Assembly: GCA_964383495.1 (NCBI GenBank)
Contig: CAYLHG010000001.1
Span: 1-64,000, forward strand
DNA: 64,000 bases
DNA from: CAWKDC01 sp964383495
GTDB taxonomy: Bacteria; Pseudomonadota; Gammaproteobacteria; JABCZS01
Direction: 5' to 3'
Both the position numbers and the translations under genes were made by a program. Under the pieces are notes generated by a model, which had not been told where the DNA came from, ran no database searches, and saw only the letters and a program-made list of their open reading frames with translations. Below are positions 7,331 to 17,369 of the stretch, one piece after another (positions within the stretch are counted from its first letter, which is position 1; each line of letters opens with the position of its first letter).

Positions 7331-10300
7331 GAGGGCGAAGGCGAAGGAGAAGGAGAAGGAGCTGGCGCGCTTGGAACCACCGGCGGAGGCTCGTGCTTCT
7401 TCGTGTTAATATGAAATTTTTCTTCTTTCTTGGTTCCACCTTTACCATCTGAGACATCAACAAGGGTAACGTCATGCTCCAGTAAGATAATGGATGAGGC
7501 GTCTGCCCCATCGCTGATATGAATCTGATCCACTCTTTCTTGCAATGTCGTTGTTAGCTGCGTTATTGCGCGCGCCTTTTCACCCTTACTACTAAATTCA
7601 GCAGGCACAAGTTTTCCAACCTTTGCACCGCCTTCAACCACCATTTTCTTTTCCATCAATTGATAAAAATGTAATCCTGCGGCGCCCGCGGGTTTCTCAG
7701 CATCAGGCAAAATATCTAGATACAACTCTTTACTATCAAAGGTCATGATAGGTTCTTTGGGGTCAGTCGCCGCATTAATATCCTTATCTACATTTTTGTT
7801 CATGTAATCAGATAAGCCAAGCCACATATTATCTTCTTCATTCAAGCTGATGGTTTTATAGAAGGTGCCCTCTGTATCACTACGGGTTAATCCTGCGAGA
7901 CGCTCTCTATCAGCGCCAGCAGCAGTCTTATTGCGGTAAGCGGCCTCATAAAACTCCCAAGCCTCTCTTGTCGAAACCTTATCCAGGTGATGATTTGCCA
8001 GTGCTTTTTGGAAACTTACACAGGTTCTAGGTGCAGGCAGAGTATTATATGCAGCTATGATTGCCTGTATTTTCGTATAATCCTGCAATAAAAGAGCGTT
8101 AGTAGGAACGGCCGTTGGACCAACCATTGCCCTCAATTGATTGATTATTGTTTCTAGCGCCTCATTATTACCTGCAGGAAATGGCGCTGTCGTTGGCAAA
8201 GAAACTTGCCCCGTTAAGTTTAAATCAGCATAACTCTTATCAATATTCGCAAGCTCTGCATTCCAATCTTCACATACTTTTTGAATGTCGGTAGCAGCTC
8301 CTATGCTCTCAAGTTTCGCTAATAATAAAGCAGTAACACGATAAGCTCTGTAAGCACGTAGATTATCAAGCTCACGCATTAGTAGCCTATTATCCACAAA
8401 AGCAGGAACAGGAGCAGCAACAACAGCGGCAGCCGCTTTAACTTTTAACGGGTGATCCAGCGCTAAAATAAGTGTATCAGGCCCTCCTGTTACTACCGTG
8501 TCTGCGGCATCTGAATCTACATCGCGCTTAGTGTCGAAATTATAACATTTAATAAATTTTTCAATAGCATTCGGGATAGCATCTCTCAGTGCTGCACCGC
8601 TTGCTACTGCACCATTATTTAAGTCATTGTCCGTTAATGTAGACGCTACGCCCACTTTTATTCTTGCGCCAGTCGCTTTGTCTGTGGTGATTTCTTGTTT
8701 TTGCATGTGCAACGTATTACCAACGATACGTGCTGCTAACACATATTGTTTGCTACCCACTGTAAAGGTAAGGTCATAAAACGGGTTGTTTTTCCCATTC
8801 ACATCCACTTCGTCCGCATCCACTTCAGCCTTATCAAAGCCTTTTAATGTCTTTTTATCCGCTGCTTGGTTCATGGCCGCCATGAGTTCTTGTAAACTAA
8901 AAGGCGAGCCTGTTAACTTCAAACGAAGCGGGGGTTTTACCGACGTATTTTGGTATTCAAGGCCCCCACGTTTAAGGGAGTTTTGAATGCTCAACCGGGT
9001 GATGCGAGGAGGGTTCATACCGTATTTACTTAAAAGAGCCTGTGAAGACGCGTATCCCTTCAACGTCTGATTTTCTTGCATATGGTAAAAGTTTGCTACC
9101 ACAAAATCGCGATGATTATCCTGTGTTTTTCTTTCCGCACCTAATGTTGATAATACCTCACTAAAAGTGCGTTTGTCTTCTGTGCCATCGGGATATTTTC
9201 CGTTGCTGTTTAATAATACTGTCCACTCACTTCTAGGTTTCTTTTCTTTCCTAGATTCCCTAATCATATCATCAACACGACTCGCCAAGCCTGAGATTTC
9301 TTGAGTGGTTGAAAGATTTGCATTGGTTCCAACCAATGGCATTTCTTTTCTATCGCTCTTTCCTGTTTCTTTTTCTGCCTGCCAACCGTGTATTGAGTTT
9401 CGCAATAATGAAAATAATACTTTTGACCAAACATCTTCATGAGCTGAAGCTGTCTCATCAAATAAAGCGCCATTTATTGTATTGGTTGTGCTATCCACGA
9501 AAATGTTTTTGAAATCTGCTTCTGTTAAGAAAATACCTGAAGCGATTAAAGCATCCCGCAATGCAGCGACCTGGTCACCCAGAGATTTAGCTTTAACATT
9601 GTTCCATGTCGTTTTGAAATTTGTTTTTAAAGCATCTAATTGTGGATTGGACGTTTCGCCTTCCTTAACACGCAACAGTAAATCTGTTTGAAAAAAATTC
9701 CATTGATGTCTTGCTTTATTATAGGCAGGGTCATCGCCTGGATCTTTATAAGCTTTTGTCGAGGTTGCAGCGGTGAGGACGGCAGGAGCGCTTTTGTCAT
9801 CTTTTTTTGAAGTGGGATCAGTAGGCACGGTTGCTGTATCTTTCGTTGAATCTTTATCAGCTTGCTTTAAAACACCCGCTACATCTTCCTCTAGCTTTGC
9901 GAGACCTTCTGTTAATGCGCGTTGAACTACTTTTGTGTTCATTGCAAAAGCAATAGCTTCTTTATTGGTTAATTTTTTCAGTGCTTCACCGTCAAAAATA
10001 GCACTTAAACTAGCCTTACTTAACCTCTCACCTAATGCTTGGTTAAACTCCTCCATACTTACTTTGGCATCCTCTAGTCTCTTCCCTATCTCTTCTATTT
10101 TTTTAGGATCTGCAGTCAGAGCTGCATTAAGAAGCCCCATTGCATGAAAAGCTTTCTGTAGTGACATGTTGAAATTAGCATTGGAGGGCGTTACAAGCGG
10201 ATCTGTTAAAAATACGCTTAACTCCAGGGCGGCGCCGAACAAGGTTTTAAAAGCCGCCCGCCCAATCTTATCCCTGTAAGAATCAGGAATAAGGGTTATA

Positions 10301-10560
10301 ATTTCCTTTGCGACTGCGGCTCGTGGACTTGCCGCTTCTCGCTCTAACGTCTTGGTACCAGGAACGCCCGCAGCGCTGCTCGCGCTAGCAGCTGCTGATA
10401 GTGCACTGCTTTCCTGGGCTTTCTTCTCGCTTCTTGCCGCTTTCCGTGCCTGGAGCTCTTTCAGAAGCCTGTGCTCTTCCCGAGCTTCCACTCTTTTTTT
10501 AGCGATGAATTCTTCGGCTTCTTCTACCGTTATTATCTCGTCATCTTCGGGGAAGTACAT
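7327..10560 (-). CDS. Large hypothetical protein, 1077 aa, coiled-coil N-terminus, Pro/Ser-repeat C-terminus
   Basis: I do not recognise this protein and see no catalytic motif. There is no signal peptide and no membrane helix. Residues about 10-60 are Glu/Lys/Ala-rich and probably coiled coil, followed by an Ala/Ser-rich linker. The body is hydrophilic with many Lys/Asp/Thr, including a low-complexity Asp/Lys/Thr stretch at about 240-280. The C-terminus is EPPPVVPSAPAPSPSPSPSP, a Pro-Ser dipeptide repeat. Start at 10560 with AGAGAGG about six bases upstream. Size, solubility and composition resemble type IV effectors of Legionellales, but this is inference. It ends tail-to-tail on ubiA with a 4-bp overlap. 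Confidence 0.75.
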   Translation of the reverse strand: MYFPEDDEIITVEEAEEFIAKKRVEAREEHRLLKELQARKAARSEKKAQESSALSAAASASSAAGVPGTKTLEREAASPRAAVAKEIITLIPDSYRDKIGRAAFKTLFGAALELSVFLTDPLVTPSNANFNMSLQKAFHAMGLLNAALTADPKKIEEIGKRLEDAKVSMEEFNQALGERLSKASLSAIFDGEALKKLTNKEAIAFAMNTKVVQRALTEGLAKLEEDVAGVLKQADKDSTKDTATVPTDPTSKKDDKSAPAVLTAATSTKAYKDPGDDPAYNKARHQWNFFQTDLLLRVKEGETSNPQLDALKTNFKTTWNNVKAKSLGDQVAALRDALIASGIFLTEADFKNIFVDSTTNTINGALFDETASAHEDVWSKVLFSLLRNSIHGWQAEKETGKSDRKEMPLVGTNANLSTTQEISGLASRVDDMIRESRKEKKPRSEWTVLLNSNGKYPDGTEDKRTFSEVLSTLGAERKTQDNHRDFVVANFYHMQENQTLKGYASSQALLSKYGMNPPRITRLSIQNSLKRGGLEYQNTSVKPPLRLKLTGSPFSLQELMAAMNQAADKKTLKGFDKAEVDADEVDVNGKNNPFYDLTFTVGSKQYVLAARIVGNTLHMQKQEITTDKATGARIKVGVASTLTDNDLNNGAVASGAALRDAIPNAIEKFIKCYNFDTKRDVDSDAADTVVTGGPDTLILALDHPLKVKAAAAVVAAPVPAFVDNRLLMRELDNLRAYRAYRVTALLLAKLESIGAATDIQKVCEDWNAELANIDKSYADLNLTGQVSLPTTAPFPAGNNEALETIINQLRAMVGPTAVPTNALLLQDYTKIQAIIAAYNTLPAPRTCVSFQKALANHHLDKVSTREAWEFYEAAYRNKTAAGADRERLAGLTRSDTEGTFYKTISLNEEDNMWLGLSDYMNKNVDKDINAATDPKEPIMTFDSKELYLDILPDAEKPAGAAGLHFYQLMEKKMVVEGGAKVGKLVPAEFSSKGEKARAITQLTTTLQERVDQIHISDGADASSIILLEHDVTLVDVSDGKGGTKKEEKFHINTKKHEPPPVVPSAPAPSPSPSPSPS

Positions 10561-10762
10561 TATGTGACCTCTCTTTAAAATTCACTATATCCATACACTT
10601 ATTAGAAGTATAGCTGACTTCTACCCTTTCATATTACAACAAGATACCACGACCTACCAGCAATGGTGGATCGGAATCCCAACACCCTTGATAATTTTCG
10701 CATAAAACAACCTGTTGGTGTTATACTTCAGGCATTGTTTCTCGCCACCAGGAAGATTTTTT

Positions 10763-11974
10763 GTGAACAAAATCATTGGCTCCACCCTCATCGCAGCAGG
10801 CACCGCTATCGGCGCAGGCATGCTGGCCTTCCCTTTGGTTGCAGCCGGCCCAGGGTTTCTCCCTTCCGTACTGATTTTCGTGTTTACCTGGGCAGTGATG
10901 CTTGCCGCAGGGCTCCTTACCTTAGAGGTTAACCTCGCTTTTCAAGCGCCCCAAAATAGCTACCCCACGATGGCTCAAGCAACCCTGGGAAAACCTGGCT
11001 ATTGGGTCACTTATATTTCCGTGTTACTCCTTTTTTATATGCTTATTGCCGCTTATATCACCGGCGGAGGCTCTTTATTTGAAGCCATGTGCACGCTTGT
11101 TGCAGGTAAAGCACCGCCCAGTTGGTTAAACGCCCTGATTTTTACATTCATTCTTGGCGGTGTGGTAGCCTTTGGCACGCGCGCGGTGGATTTGCTTAAC
11201 CGCACCATATTTTCGTTCAAGATTGTTCTGCTCGGCCTTGTGTTTGTCTTTTTCTTGCCTCAAGTGAATGTTACTGCCCTGTTTAGCCAAATAGAGCCTC
11301 AATACGGGTGGGGGGCCTTGCCTGTAGCAGTCACCGCTTTTGGTTTTCATACCGTCCTTCCTTCCCTTGCGCCTTACTTAGGAAAAGATGCTCGCGCATT
11401 GAAAAAAGTACTATTTTTCGCAAGTATTATTCCTTTGATTATTTATATCGTGTGGATCGCTGCACTCTTGGGCAGTTTGCCTTATGACGGTGAGGCGGGT
11501 TTCAAATCATTAGCGCAAGGCGATGGTTCTTTATCCTCGCTTATGCTGGCAGTGAACCACCATTACGCTACTCCATGGTTGAATGGAGTAATCAATGGGT
11601 TTGCCAATTTTGCGATGATCACATCGTTCCTGGGCGTGAGCTTGAGCCTGTTTGATTGTTTGCATGATAAAAAAGACAAAAATCCCCATCGCGCACGCAC
11701 GGCTCTCCTCACGTTTTTGCCGCCCTTGTGCTTCGTTATTTTTTATCCCGAAGGCTTTGTCACATTGCTAAGCGTTGCTTCCATTTTTGTGGCTATTATT
11801 TTGATTATTATTCCTGCCCTGATGGCTTATCGCCGCCGGCAAATGCCAAGCTTGCCCTCTTCATACCAAATGCCGGGGGGAAATATTGCCATTGCGACAG
11901 TCCTATTACTGGGTATAGGATTTATTGTGGTAGAAATATTACGGCAATTGCAATGGCTTCCCATTTGGAGCTAA
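10763..11974 (+). CDS. Aromatic amino acid (tyrosine/tryptophan-type) permease
   Basis: A 403-aa inner-membrane transporter of the hydroxy/aromatic amino acid permease family (TyrP, Mtr, TnaB type), likely a proton symporter importing Tyr or Trp. It has the family N-terminus GSTLIAAGTAIGAGMLAFPL, about eleven hydrophobic helices, and TAFGFHTVLPSLAPYLGKD in the middle. I use GTG at 10763, with AGGAAG upstream, because it begins exactly at the family N-terminus; the frame is open 16 codons further. Its presence beside a whole shikimate operon would let the cell both make and import aromatic amino acids. Substrate is not certain. Confidence 0.9.
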   Translation: MNKIIGSTLIAAGTAIGAGMLAFPLVAAGPGFLPSVLIFVFTWAVMLAAGLLTLEVNLAFQAPQNSYPTMAQATLGKPGYWVTYISVLLLFYMLIAAYITGGGSLFEAMCTLVAGKAPPSWLNALIFTFILGGVVAFGTRAVDLLNRTIFSFKIVLLGLVFVFFLPQVNVTALFSQIEPQYGWGALPVAVTAFGFHTVLPSLAPYLGKDARALKKVLFFASIIPLIIYIVWIAALLGSLPYDGEAGFKSLAQGDGSLSSLMLAVNHHYATPWLNGVINGFANFAMITSFLGVSLSLFDCLHDKKDKNPHRARTALLTFLPPLCFVIFYPEGFVTLLSVASIFVAIILIIIPALMAYRRRQMPSLPSSYQMPGGNIAIATVLLLGIGFIVVEILRQLQWLPIWS

Positions 11975-11995
11975 GCACGTATCAGTAAGCGTGCT
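11974..11995 (+). terminator. Small hairpin between the permease gene and zapD
   Basis: AGCACG and CGTGCT, six perfect pairs around a 10-base loop, begin one base before the permease stop codon ends. There is no following T-run, so it is weak as a terminator. TATAAT at 11995-12000 directly after it may be the -10 box for zapD. Confidence 0.35.
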
Positions 11996-12047
11996 ATAAT
12001 CAACAGGAATTACATCATTTTTTTATTGATAGCTTAATGAGCGCTAC

Positions 12048-12824
12048 ATGCCTGCACCCATTGTATACGAACAACCATTAAACGAGCGCATGCGCACCTT
12101 GCTGCGCCTGGAGCATTTGTTTTCCCAAACAGAGCATGCTTTAAAAGCAGACAGCCCTTGGGACCACCGGCAAGCCATTTCTGGCATCATCGAAATGTTA
12201 AGTTTGCTTGAGCGTGCTGATCTTAAAACAGAATTTATTAAAGAAATTGACCGGATCTCTAGCGTATTAAATAAATTAAAACAACAAGCCAATGTTGACC
12301 AACCTACTCTTGATCAACTTCTTGAAACATTGCATAAACATTACACCACCCTACACCACACGACAGGGCGCTTAGGGGATACGTTGCGTACCAATGAATT
12401 AGTGAATATCGTTCGTCAACGTTTGGCCATCCCAGGTGGGACCTGTTGCTTTGATTTACCCGCTTTCCACTACTGGCTGGCTCAACCTGTTCAGTTACGC
12501 AAAGAAAGCTTGGAGCGTTGGTACAGTTTATTTGCGCCGATTGAAGCGATCGTTGGGTTGTTATTAGATATCATACGCCAAAGCGCTTACGAAGAAAAAG
12601 TGCATGCCCCTGCAGGTTATTTCCAAAAAACACTAGAAACCCATACGCCTTGTCAATTAGTGCGCGTTACTTTAAATGGTGCGCCTGTTTTCCCTGAAAT
12701 CAGTGGGGGGAAACACCGCATTAGCATTCGTTTTTTAACTCAGCCCCTCACGGGAGATGAATATTCACATCCCGTACCCCAGCAAGATGATATCTCTTTT
12801 CTATTGAGCTGCTGCGTTATTTAA
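12048..12824 (+). CDS. zapD: Cell division protein ZapD (FtsZ-associated)
   Basis: ZapD cross-links FtsZ protofilaments at midcell. The 258-aa product has the family start YEQPLNERMRTLLRLEHLF and the conserved RKESLERWYSLFAPIEAIV region and ends in Cys-Cys plus two residues, as ZapD proteins end near a Cys pair. In many gammaproteobacteria zapD lies between coaE and yacG; neither is beside it here. ATG at 12048 gives the family N-terminus, though no strong ribosome binding site is visible. A -10-like TATAAT lies about 50 bp upstream. Confidence 0.92.
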   Translation: MPAPIVYEQPLNERMRTLLRLEHLFSQTEHALKADSPWDHRQAISGIIEMLSLLERADLKTEFIKEIDRISSVLNKLKQQANVDQPTLDQLLETLHKHYTTLHHTTGRLGDTLRTNELVNIVRQRLAIPGGTCCFDLPAFHYWLAQPVQLRKESLERWYSLFAPIEAIVGLLLDIIRQSAYEEKVHAPAGYFQKTLETHTPCQLVRVTLNGAPVFPEISGGKHRISIRFLTQPLTGDEYSHPVPQQDDISFLLSCCVI

Positions 12825-12911
12825 CTTCTTAACTTGACCAATCTCCAATCATCTCCTATACGTTATATATCAATAATTAAATATTAAAAACGTATTTTGC
12901 AGGAGATTGAC

Positions 12912-15362
12912 ATGCCCATCATGACCGAAGAACAAAAAGAACTTCTTTTTCGACGATCCACGCACCTACTGACCGAGCTTGCAAAGTGCCAAAAAGAGGT
13001 GGAAGAAATTTCCTCACAGTTCGATTCGGATCTTGGCGTGACTGAGCCTTCCGACGCCAAAATGATTCTGAAATGGTACAATTTTTTCTTGAACGAGCAG
13101 CTGAGAACCCCAGAAGAGTATGCAGAAATAACAGCCCGTATCACAAAAAAAAATAGGGCAATACAATGCTTGAAAAGCGTAGCTCAACGCAACAATGATA
13201 CAACTACAGCCACCCTCATTCAAGCTACTACAGAAAATATGCAAAACATTCAAAACGCAATTAAAACAATAAATTTTTGCATTATGCAAGGACAAAAAGC
13301 AATAGAACCCCTCATACAAAGCGCTACAAGAGTATTGCAAAAACTTTCAGAACCAGATGCATCATTCAAACTCGCAGCCTATCCATCATTCCCTGATTCT
13401 CCTGCAGACGCAGCACAGTATTTACAATCTGCTGAGGTACGCGTTGCTGTTCAACGAGTAGCCGATGAGCAAACGGCGCAAGTGACAGCGATGCATCGCA
13501 CAAAAGCAGAACAAGAAGAAAGGGACAGAAATGATAAAAACGCGCGGGCTCGAAAAAAGCTTGACACACTTGCGAATGAAACTTTTAATCTTGTGGAAAA
13601 AATGAGAGTGATGGATGATACCATATTGCAAGCCTTGCAAATGAAGGCAAAAGTAGCATATGACAATATTAGATTACACCATGTGGTGATGAGAACGTGG
13701 ATCAACATACTCAAAGAAGCCTTTTATCAAGCGGAACAGCGCACCAGTTCACTTTTTGATATTCAACACATGAGAGACAAAAAAAATGCTGATATTGTGG
13801 GTGCATTTTATAAGGGTGCTATTGCATTTTTTTTAAGCCCCTTGTTTCTAGGTACAATGGCTGATCCCTTTTTCAAAATGGCAGATACTGAGAATACACT
13901 ACAATCATCAAACTCCTCTACTCAGTTGAACACAGCGGGCGCGGCTATCATGCTTCACGCGATCGTGTCTCAAAATCCAATAAGCATTGATAATAAAAAG
14001 GATGCTCAAAGCGTCATTAAATCAGAAGTATTGTTATGGCTTGAAAAACAAGAGGCTTTTCTGCATCATAAATTAACGGGAATGGCACTCACAGTGTCCA
14101 AATTGTTTGATCAACATTCAAAATACCTGGAAGGTTTTTCTCCAAAAGCGATCATTGCAGCGCAACGTATAGCATTTTTAAAGACCCAATATAGAAGCAC
14201 GCCTACAAGTATATCGACGCATATTTATGCCTCTCAACCTAGCTATCTTCAATCATCGTCATCATCGTCTTCTGCTTCTGCTACACTACGCACATCAAAT
14301 ATGTTAGACCATGGAACATTAAGACAAGAAATATATCATGATGTCCTACACACAATGCAGCAACAAATGAATTTTAACGCTATGCAAGAAAAAGCGGCGC
14401 CCATTATTCAGCAGGAACTTTATAAAAATATTTTAGAGCCTATTTTTAACGCCATTGATTCCCAATATCCAGATAATAGTCATACCCGTCAAATAGATGC
14501 TGCCTATAAAGCATTAGGTTTTGATGACAGTGTAGAAGGCCCAGACTCTTTCAAAGCAGAAAAAATTCAAACATTAATCACTGTGATTGCTAATCATGCT
14601 CAAGCAAGAATACTTGTCATGTATCTTATACTCTGCAAAAGCTATTTTGGTGGTGTTGATAATCCAAGTGCTGAAAATTTTCAAGCTGTTTTTTTAGGAA
14701 ACAATACTGGCCCCATTAATCCTAATACTGTTGGGCAAGAACTTGATCAGGAAACCTTCAGAATTTTAGAGCATTTAGCGACACTGTTTCCAGATAAACA
14801 AAAAGACTTTGCAACCCTCGCCAAAAAACCTGAAAGCCTTAACACATTGAGAAATAAGCTACCTGGCAATCATGCAGATATTGAGCTTGCTACAAAAAAA
14901 GATATAATAACAAGGCTTATTAAGCCTTACATCGATAACGCCAACTTTTACAACATGCTATCTAAAGAAATACTGAGATTTGCAAAACACCACCAGATAG
15001 ACCTTCCTTCACAACCTAAACCCAAACCTCATGCCTGGGTAAGTGAAGCTAGATTAAACACAATGCTTCAGCACCACCTAGGACCTTATATCCAGGCTGC
15101 TCGCATGCATCGTGATGCATTAAATCAATCCCACACCACTGCATTGCTTATTCTGAGAAACAACAAACTATTAACATCACCATCACCCCGAAACAGAGAT
15201 GAGGAACGTTCTTTTGCCCAATCATTATCTCCAGGAAAAGTTATTCATACTCTTGATCGTGACCAAGGTAATTCGTCTAATACTAACAATGCAAACCTAA
15301 GCACGGGGAGTAATCAAGCTGTGAAGCGTGTCTCGAATGCGAGCCGCACGCTCAAACTCTAA
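12912..15362 (+). CDS. Large hypothetical coiled-coil protein, 816 aa
   Basis: Unrecognised. The N-terminal half is dominated by Gln/Glu/Lys-rich helices likely to form coiled coils (about 5-130 and 185-290). A short hydrophobic stretch occurs at about 297-320 (GAIAFFLSPLFLGTMADPFF), a poly-Ser run at about 450-458, and an Asn/Ser-rich end. No signal peptide or known motif. ATG at 12912 is chosen because AGGAG lies six bases upstream; the frame also begins at a TTG five codons earlier. The last 66 bp, about 21 codons, overlap the 3' end of uvrB on the opposite strand. Composition suggests a secreted or host-directed protein, but this is inference only. Confidence 0.72.
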   Translation: MPIMTEEQKELLFRRSTHLLTELAKCQKEVEEISSQFDSDLGVTEPSDAKMILKWYNFFLNEQLRTPEEYAEITARITKKNRAIQCLKSVAQRNNDTTTATLIQATTENMQNIQNAIKTINFCIMQGQKAIEPLIQSATRVLQKLSEPDASFKLAAYPSFPDSPADAAQYLQSAEVRVAVQRVADEQTAQVTAMHRTKAEQEERDRNDKNARARKKLDTLANETFNLVEKMRVMDDTILQALQMKAKVAYDNIRLHHVVMRTWINILKEAFYQAEQRTSSLFDIQHMRDKKNADIVGAFYKGAIAFFLSPLFLGTMADPFFKMADTENTLQSSNSSTQLNTAGAAIMLHAIVSQNPISIDNKKDAQSVIKSEVLLWLEKQEAFLHHKLTGMALTVSKLFDQHSKYLEGFSPKAIIAAQRIAFLKTQYRSTPTSISTHIYASQPSYLQSSSSSSSASATLRTSNMLDHGTLRQEIYHDVLHTMQQQMNFNAMQEKAAPIIQQELYKNILEPIFNAIDSQYPDNSHTRQIDAAYKALGFDDSVEGPDSFKAEKIQTLITVIANHAQARILVMYLILCKSYFGGVDNPSAENFQAVFLGNNTGPINPNTVGQELDQETFRILEHLATLFPDKQKDFATLAKKPESLNTLRNKLPGNHADIELATKKDIITRLIKPYIDNANFYNMLSKEILRFAKHHQIDLPSQPKPKPHAWVSEARLNTMLQHHLGPYIQAARMHRDALNQSHTTALLILRNNKLLTSPSPRNRDEERSFAQSLSPGKVIHTLDRDQGNSSNTNNANLSTGSNQAVKRVSNASRTLKL

Positions 15363-17306
15363 GTTTTTGGCGCACTCATACATTTCATTCTCTAAAGATT
15401 TTATCTTTTTAGCAAGTTCTGTAGGGGTAAGGATGCTGGTCTCTTGTTCTGAAGCGCCGCTTTTATTAACGCGCGACTTTCCGCCCAGGGAAGTCGCTCC
15501 TTCTAAAATATCTTCCACTTTTTTCACTACTGTTTTAGGGGTAATACCATGCAAGGTATTATATGCCATTTGCTTTTCACGTCTGCGTGCAGTTTCGTCA
15601 ATCGCTGTTTTCATGGAATTCGTGATTTTATCTGCATATAAAATCACTTTACCTCGAGCATTGCGCGCCGCACGACCAATTGTTTGAATTAAAGAGCGTG
15701 TGGAACGTAAAAAACCTTCTTTGTCAGCGTCAAAAATAGCCACTAATGAAACCTCTGGCATATCTAAACCTTCACGCAATAAATTAATACCGACTAATAC
15801 ATCAAATTGACCCAACCGAAAATCACGAATAATTTCCACACGCTCCACAGTATCAATATCAGAATGCAAATAACGTACTTTCACACCGTGCTCTGATAAA
15901 TATTCGGTTAAATCTTCAGACATTCGCTTTGTTAATGTGGTAATTAATATTCTGTCACCCATTTCAATGCGTTTATGAATTTCAGATAATGCATCATCTA
16001 CTTGTGTTGAAACAGGGCGCACTTCTATCTCAGGATCTAGTAGCCCCGTAGGACGTAATACCTGTTCACAACATTGGTCACTACGTTCTAGTTCATAAGG
16101 TCCGGGTGTTGCAGAAACATAAATCGTTTGAGGTGATCGTGATTCAAATTCATCAAATCGCATGGGACGGTTATCCAATGCACTGGGCAAACGAAATCCA
16201 TATTCTACTAACGTTGTTTTGCGAGAACGGTCACCATGATACATGCCTCCAATTTGCGGTACGGTCACATGTGATTCATCAATAATAAGCAACGCATTTT
16301 TGGGCAAATAATCAAACAAGGTGGGCGGCGCTTTCCCTTCTGGGTAACCAGATAAATGCCGACTATAATTTTCAATGCCTTGGCAATACCCAAGTTCATT
16401 CAACATTTCTAGATCATAGCGCGTGCGCTGTTCCAGGCGCTGATATTCTACTAATTTATTTAATGAAGACAATTGTTCCAAACGAATTTTCAGTTCATCT
16501 TTAATGGTTTCAATAGCTTTTAGTATGTTTTCACGCGGCGTTACATAATGTGATTTTGGGTAAACCGTAGCGCGTGGCACAGCCCGCAATATTTCGCCCG
16601 TTAAAGGATCAAAAAATTGTAGCGATTCAATTTCATCATCAAACAATTGAATGCGCAATGCCTCTTCATCTGATTCCGCAGGAAAAACATCAACCACATC
16701 CCCGCGCACACGATAAGTGGAACGGCGAAAATCATATTCGTTTCGCGTATATTGTAATTCTGCCAAACGTTTTAAAATAAAACGTTGGTCCACCCTATCG
16801 CCACGATCTAGATGCAACACCATACTGAGATATAATCGTGGATCACCTAGCCCGTAAATCGCAGACACACTCGCAACGATAATGGTATCATTGCGTTCGA
16901 GCAATGCTTTCGTTGCAGACATTCGCATTTGCTCAATATGTGCATTAATAGCAGAGTCTTTTTCGATATAAGTATCAGACGCAGGCATGTATGCTTCTGG
17001 TTGATAATAATCATAATAAGAAACAAAATATTCTACAGAATTTTTTGGAAAAAAAGATTTCATTTCACCATACAGTTGCGCCGCCAACGTTTTATTAGGC
17101 GCCAAAATCAAGGTGGGACGGTTCATAGTGGCAATCACATGCGCCATGGTAAAAGTCTTGCCAGAGCCCGTGACTCCCAGCAATGTTTGCTTTGCAAGCC
17201 CAGACTCCAAACCCGAAACCAAGGTTTCAATGGCTTTGGGTTGATCACCCATAGGCTGAAAATCGCTTCGAACATGGAAAGTTTGCGGGGAGAGGTCTTT
17301 TTTCAT
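15297..17306 (-). CDS. uvrB: UvrABC system protein B (excinuclease subunit)
   Basis: UvrB is the helicase-like damage-verifying subunit of nucleotide excision repair that loads from UvrA and recruits UvrC. The 669-aa product is standard length. Walker A is GVTGSGKTFT near residue 45; the beta-hairpin YYDYYQPEAYMP follows; helicase motifs DESHVTVPQ, YVSATPGPYE, GINLLREGLD and QTIGRAARN are intact, and the UVR domain is at the C-terminus (EFERAARIRD). ATG at 17306 gives MKKDLSPQTF; a GTG two codons upstream is also possible. Divergent from the aminotransferase gene; convergent and overlapping with the 816-aa gene. Confidence 0.98.
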   Translation of the reverse strand: MKKDLSPQTFHVRSDFQPMGDQPKAIETLVSGLESGLAKQTLLGVTGSGKTFTMAHVIATMNRPTLILAPNKTLAAQLYGEMKSFFPKNSVEYFVSYYDYYQPEAYMPASDTYIEKDSAINAHIEQMRMSATKALLERNDTIIVASVSAIYGLGDPRLYLSMVLHLDRGDRVDQRFILKRLAELQYTRNEYDFRRSTYRVRGDVVDVFPAESDEEALRIQLFDDEIESLQFFDPLTGEILRAVPRATVYPKSHYVTPRENILKAIETIKDELKIRLEQLSSLNKLVEYQRLEQRTRYDLEMLNELGYCQGIENYSRHLSGYPEGKAPPTLFDYLPKNALLIIDESHVTVPQIGGMYHGDRSRKTTLVEYGFRLPSALDNRPMRFDEFESRSPQTIYVSATPGPYELERSDQCCEQVLRPTGLLDPEIEVRPVSTQVDDALSEIHKRIEMGDRILITTLTKRMSEDLTEYLSEHGVKVRYLHSDIDTVERVEIIRDFRLGQFDVLVGINLLREGLDMPEVSLVAIFDADKEGFLRSTRSLIQTIGRAARNARGKVILYADKITNSMKTAIDETARRREKQMAYNTLHGITPKTVVKKVEDILEGATSLGGKSRVNKSGASEQETSILTPTELAKKIKSLENEMYECAKNLEFERAARIRDTLHSLITPRA

Positions 17307-17369
17307 GACCACATTCTAGTAAAATTTCGGTACAATAAGCAAGCATATTGCCAGTATGGAGCCCTTTAC

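Noticed and set aside
12048..12824. ZapD C-terminus CCVI as a CaaX box
   Set aside because: ZapD proteins naturally end at or near a Cys-Cys pair, and ZapD is a cytosolic division protein, so prenylation is not expected.
16929..17369. Long 5' extension of the aminotransferase frame
   Set aside because: It reads antisense through uvrB; the ATG at 17370 has a ribosome binding site and the family N-terminus.
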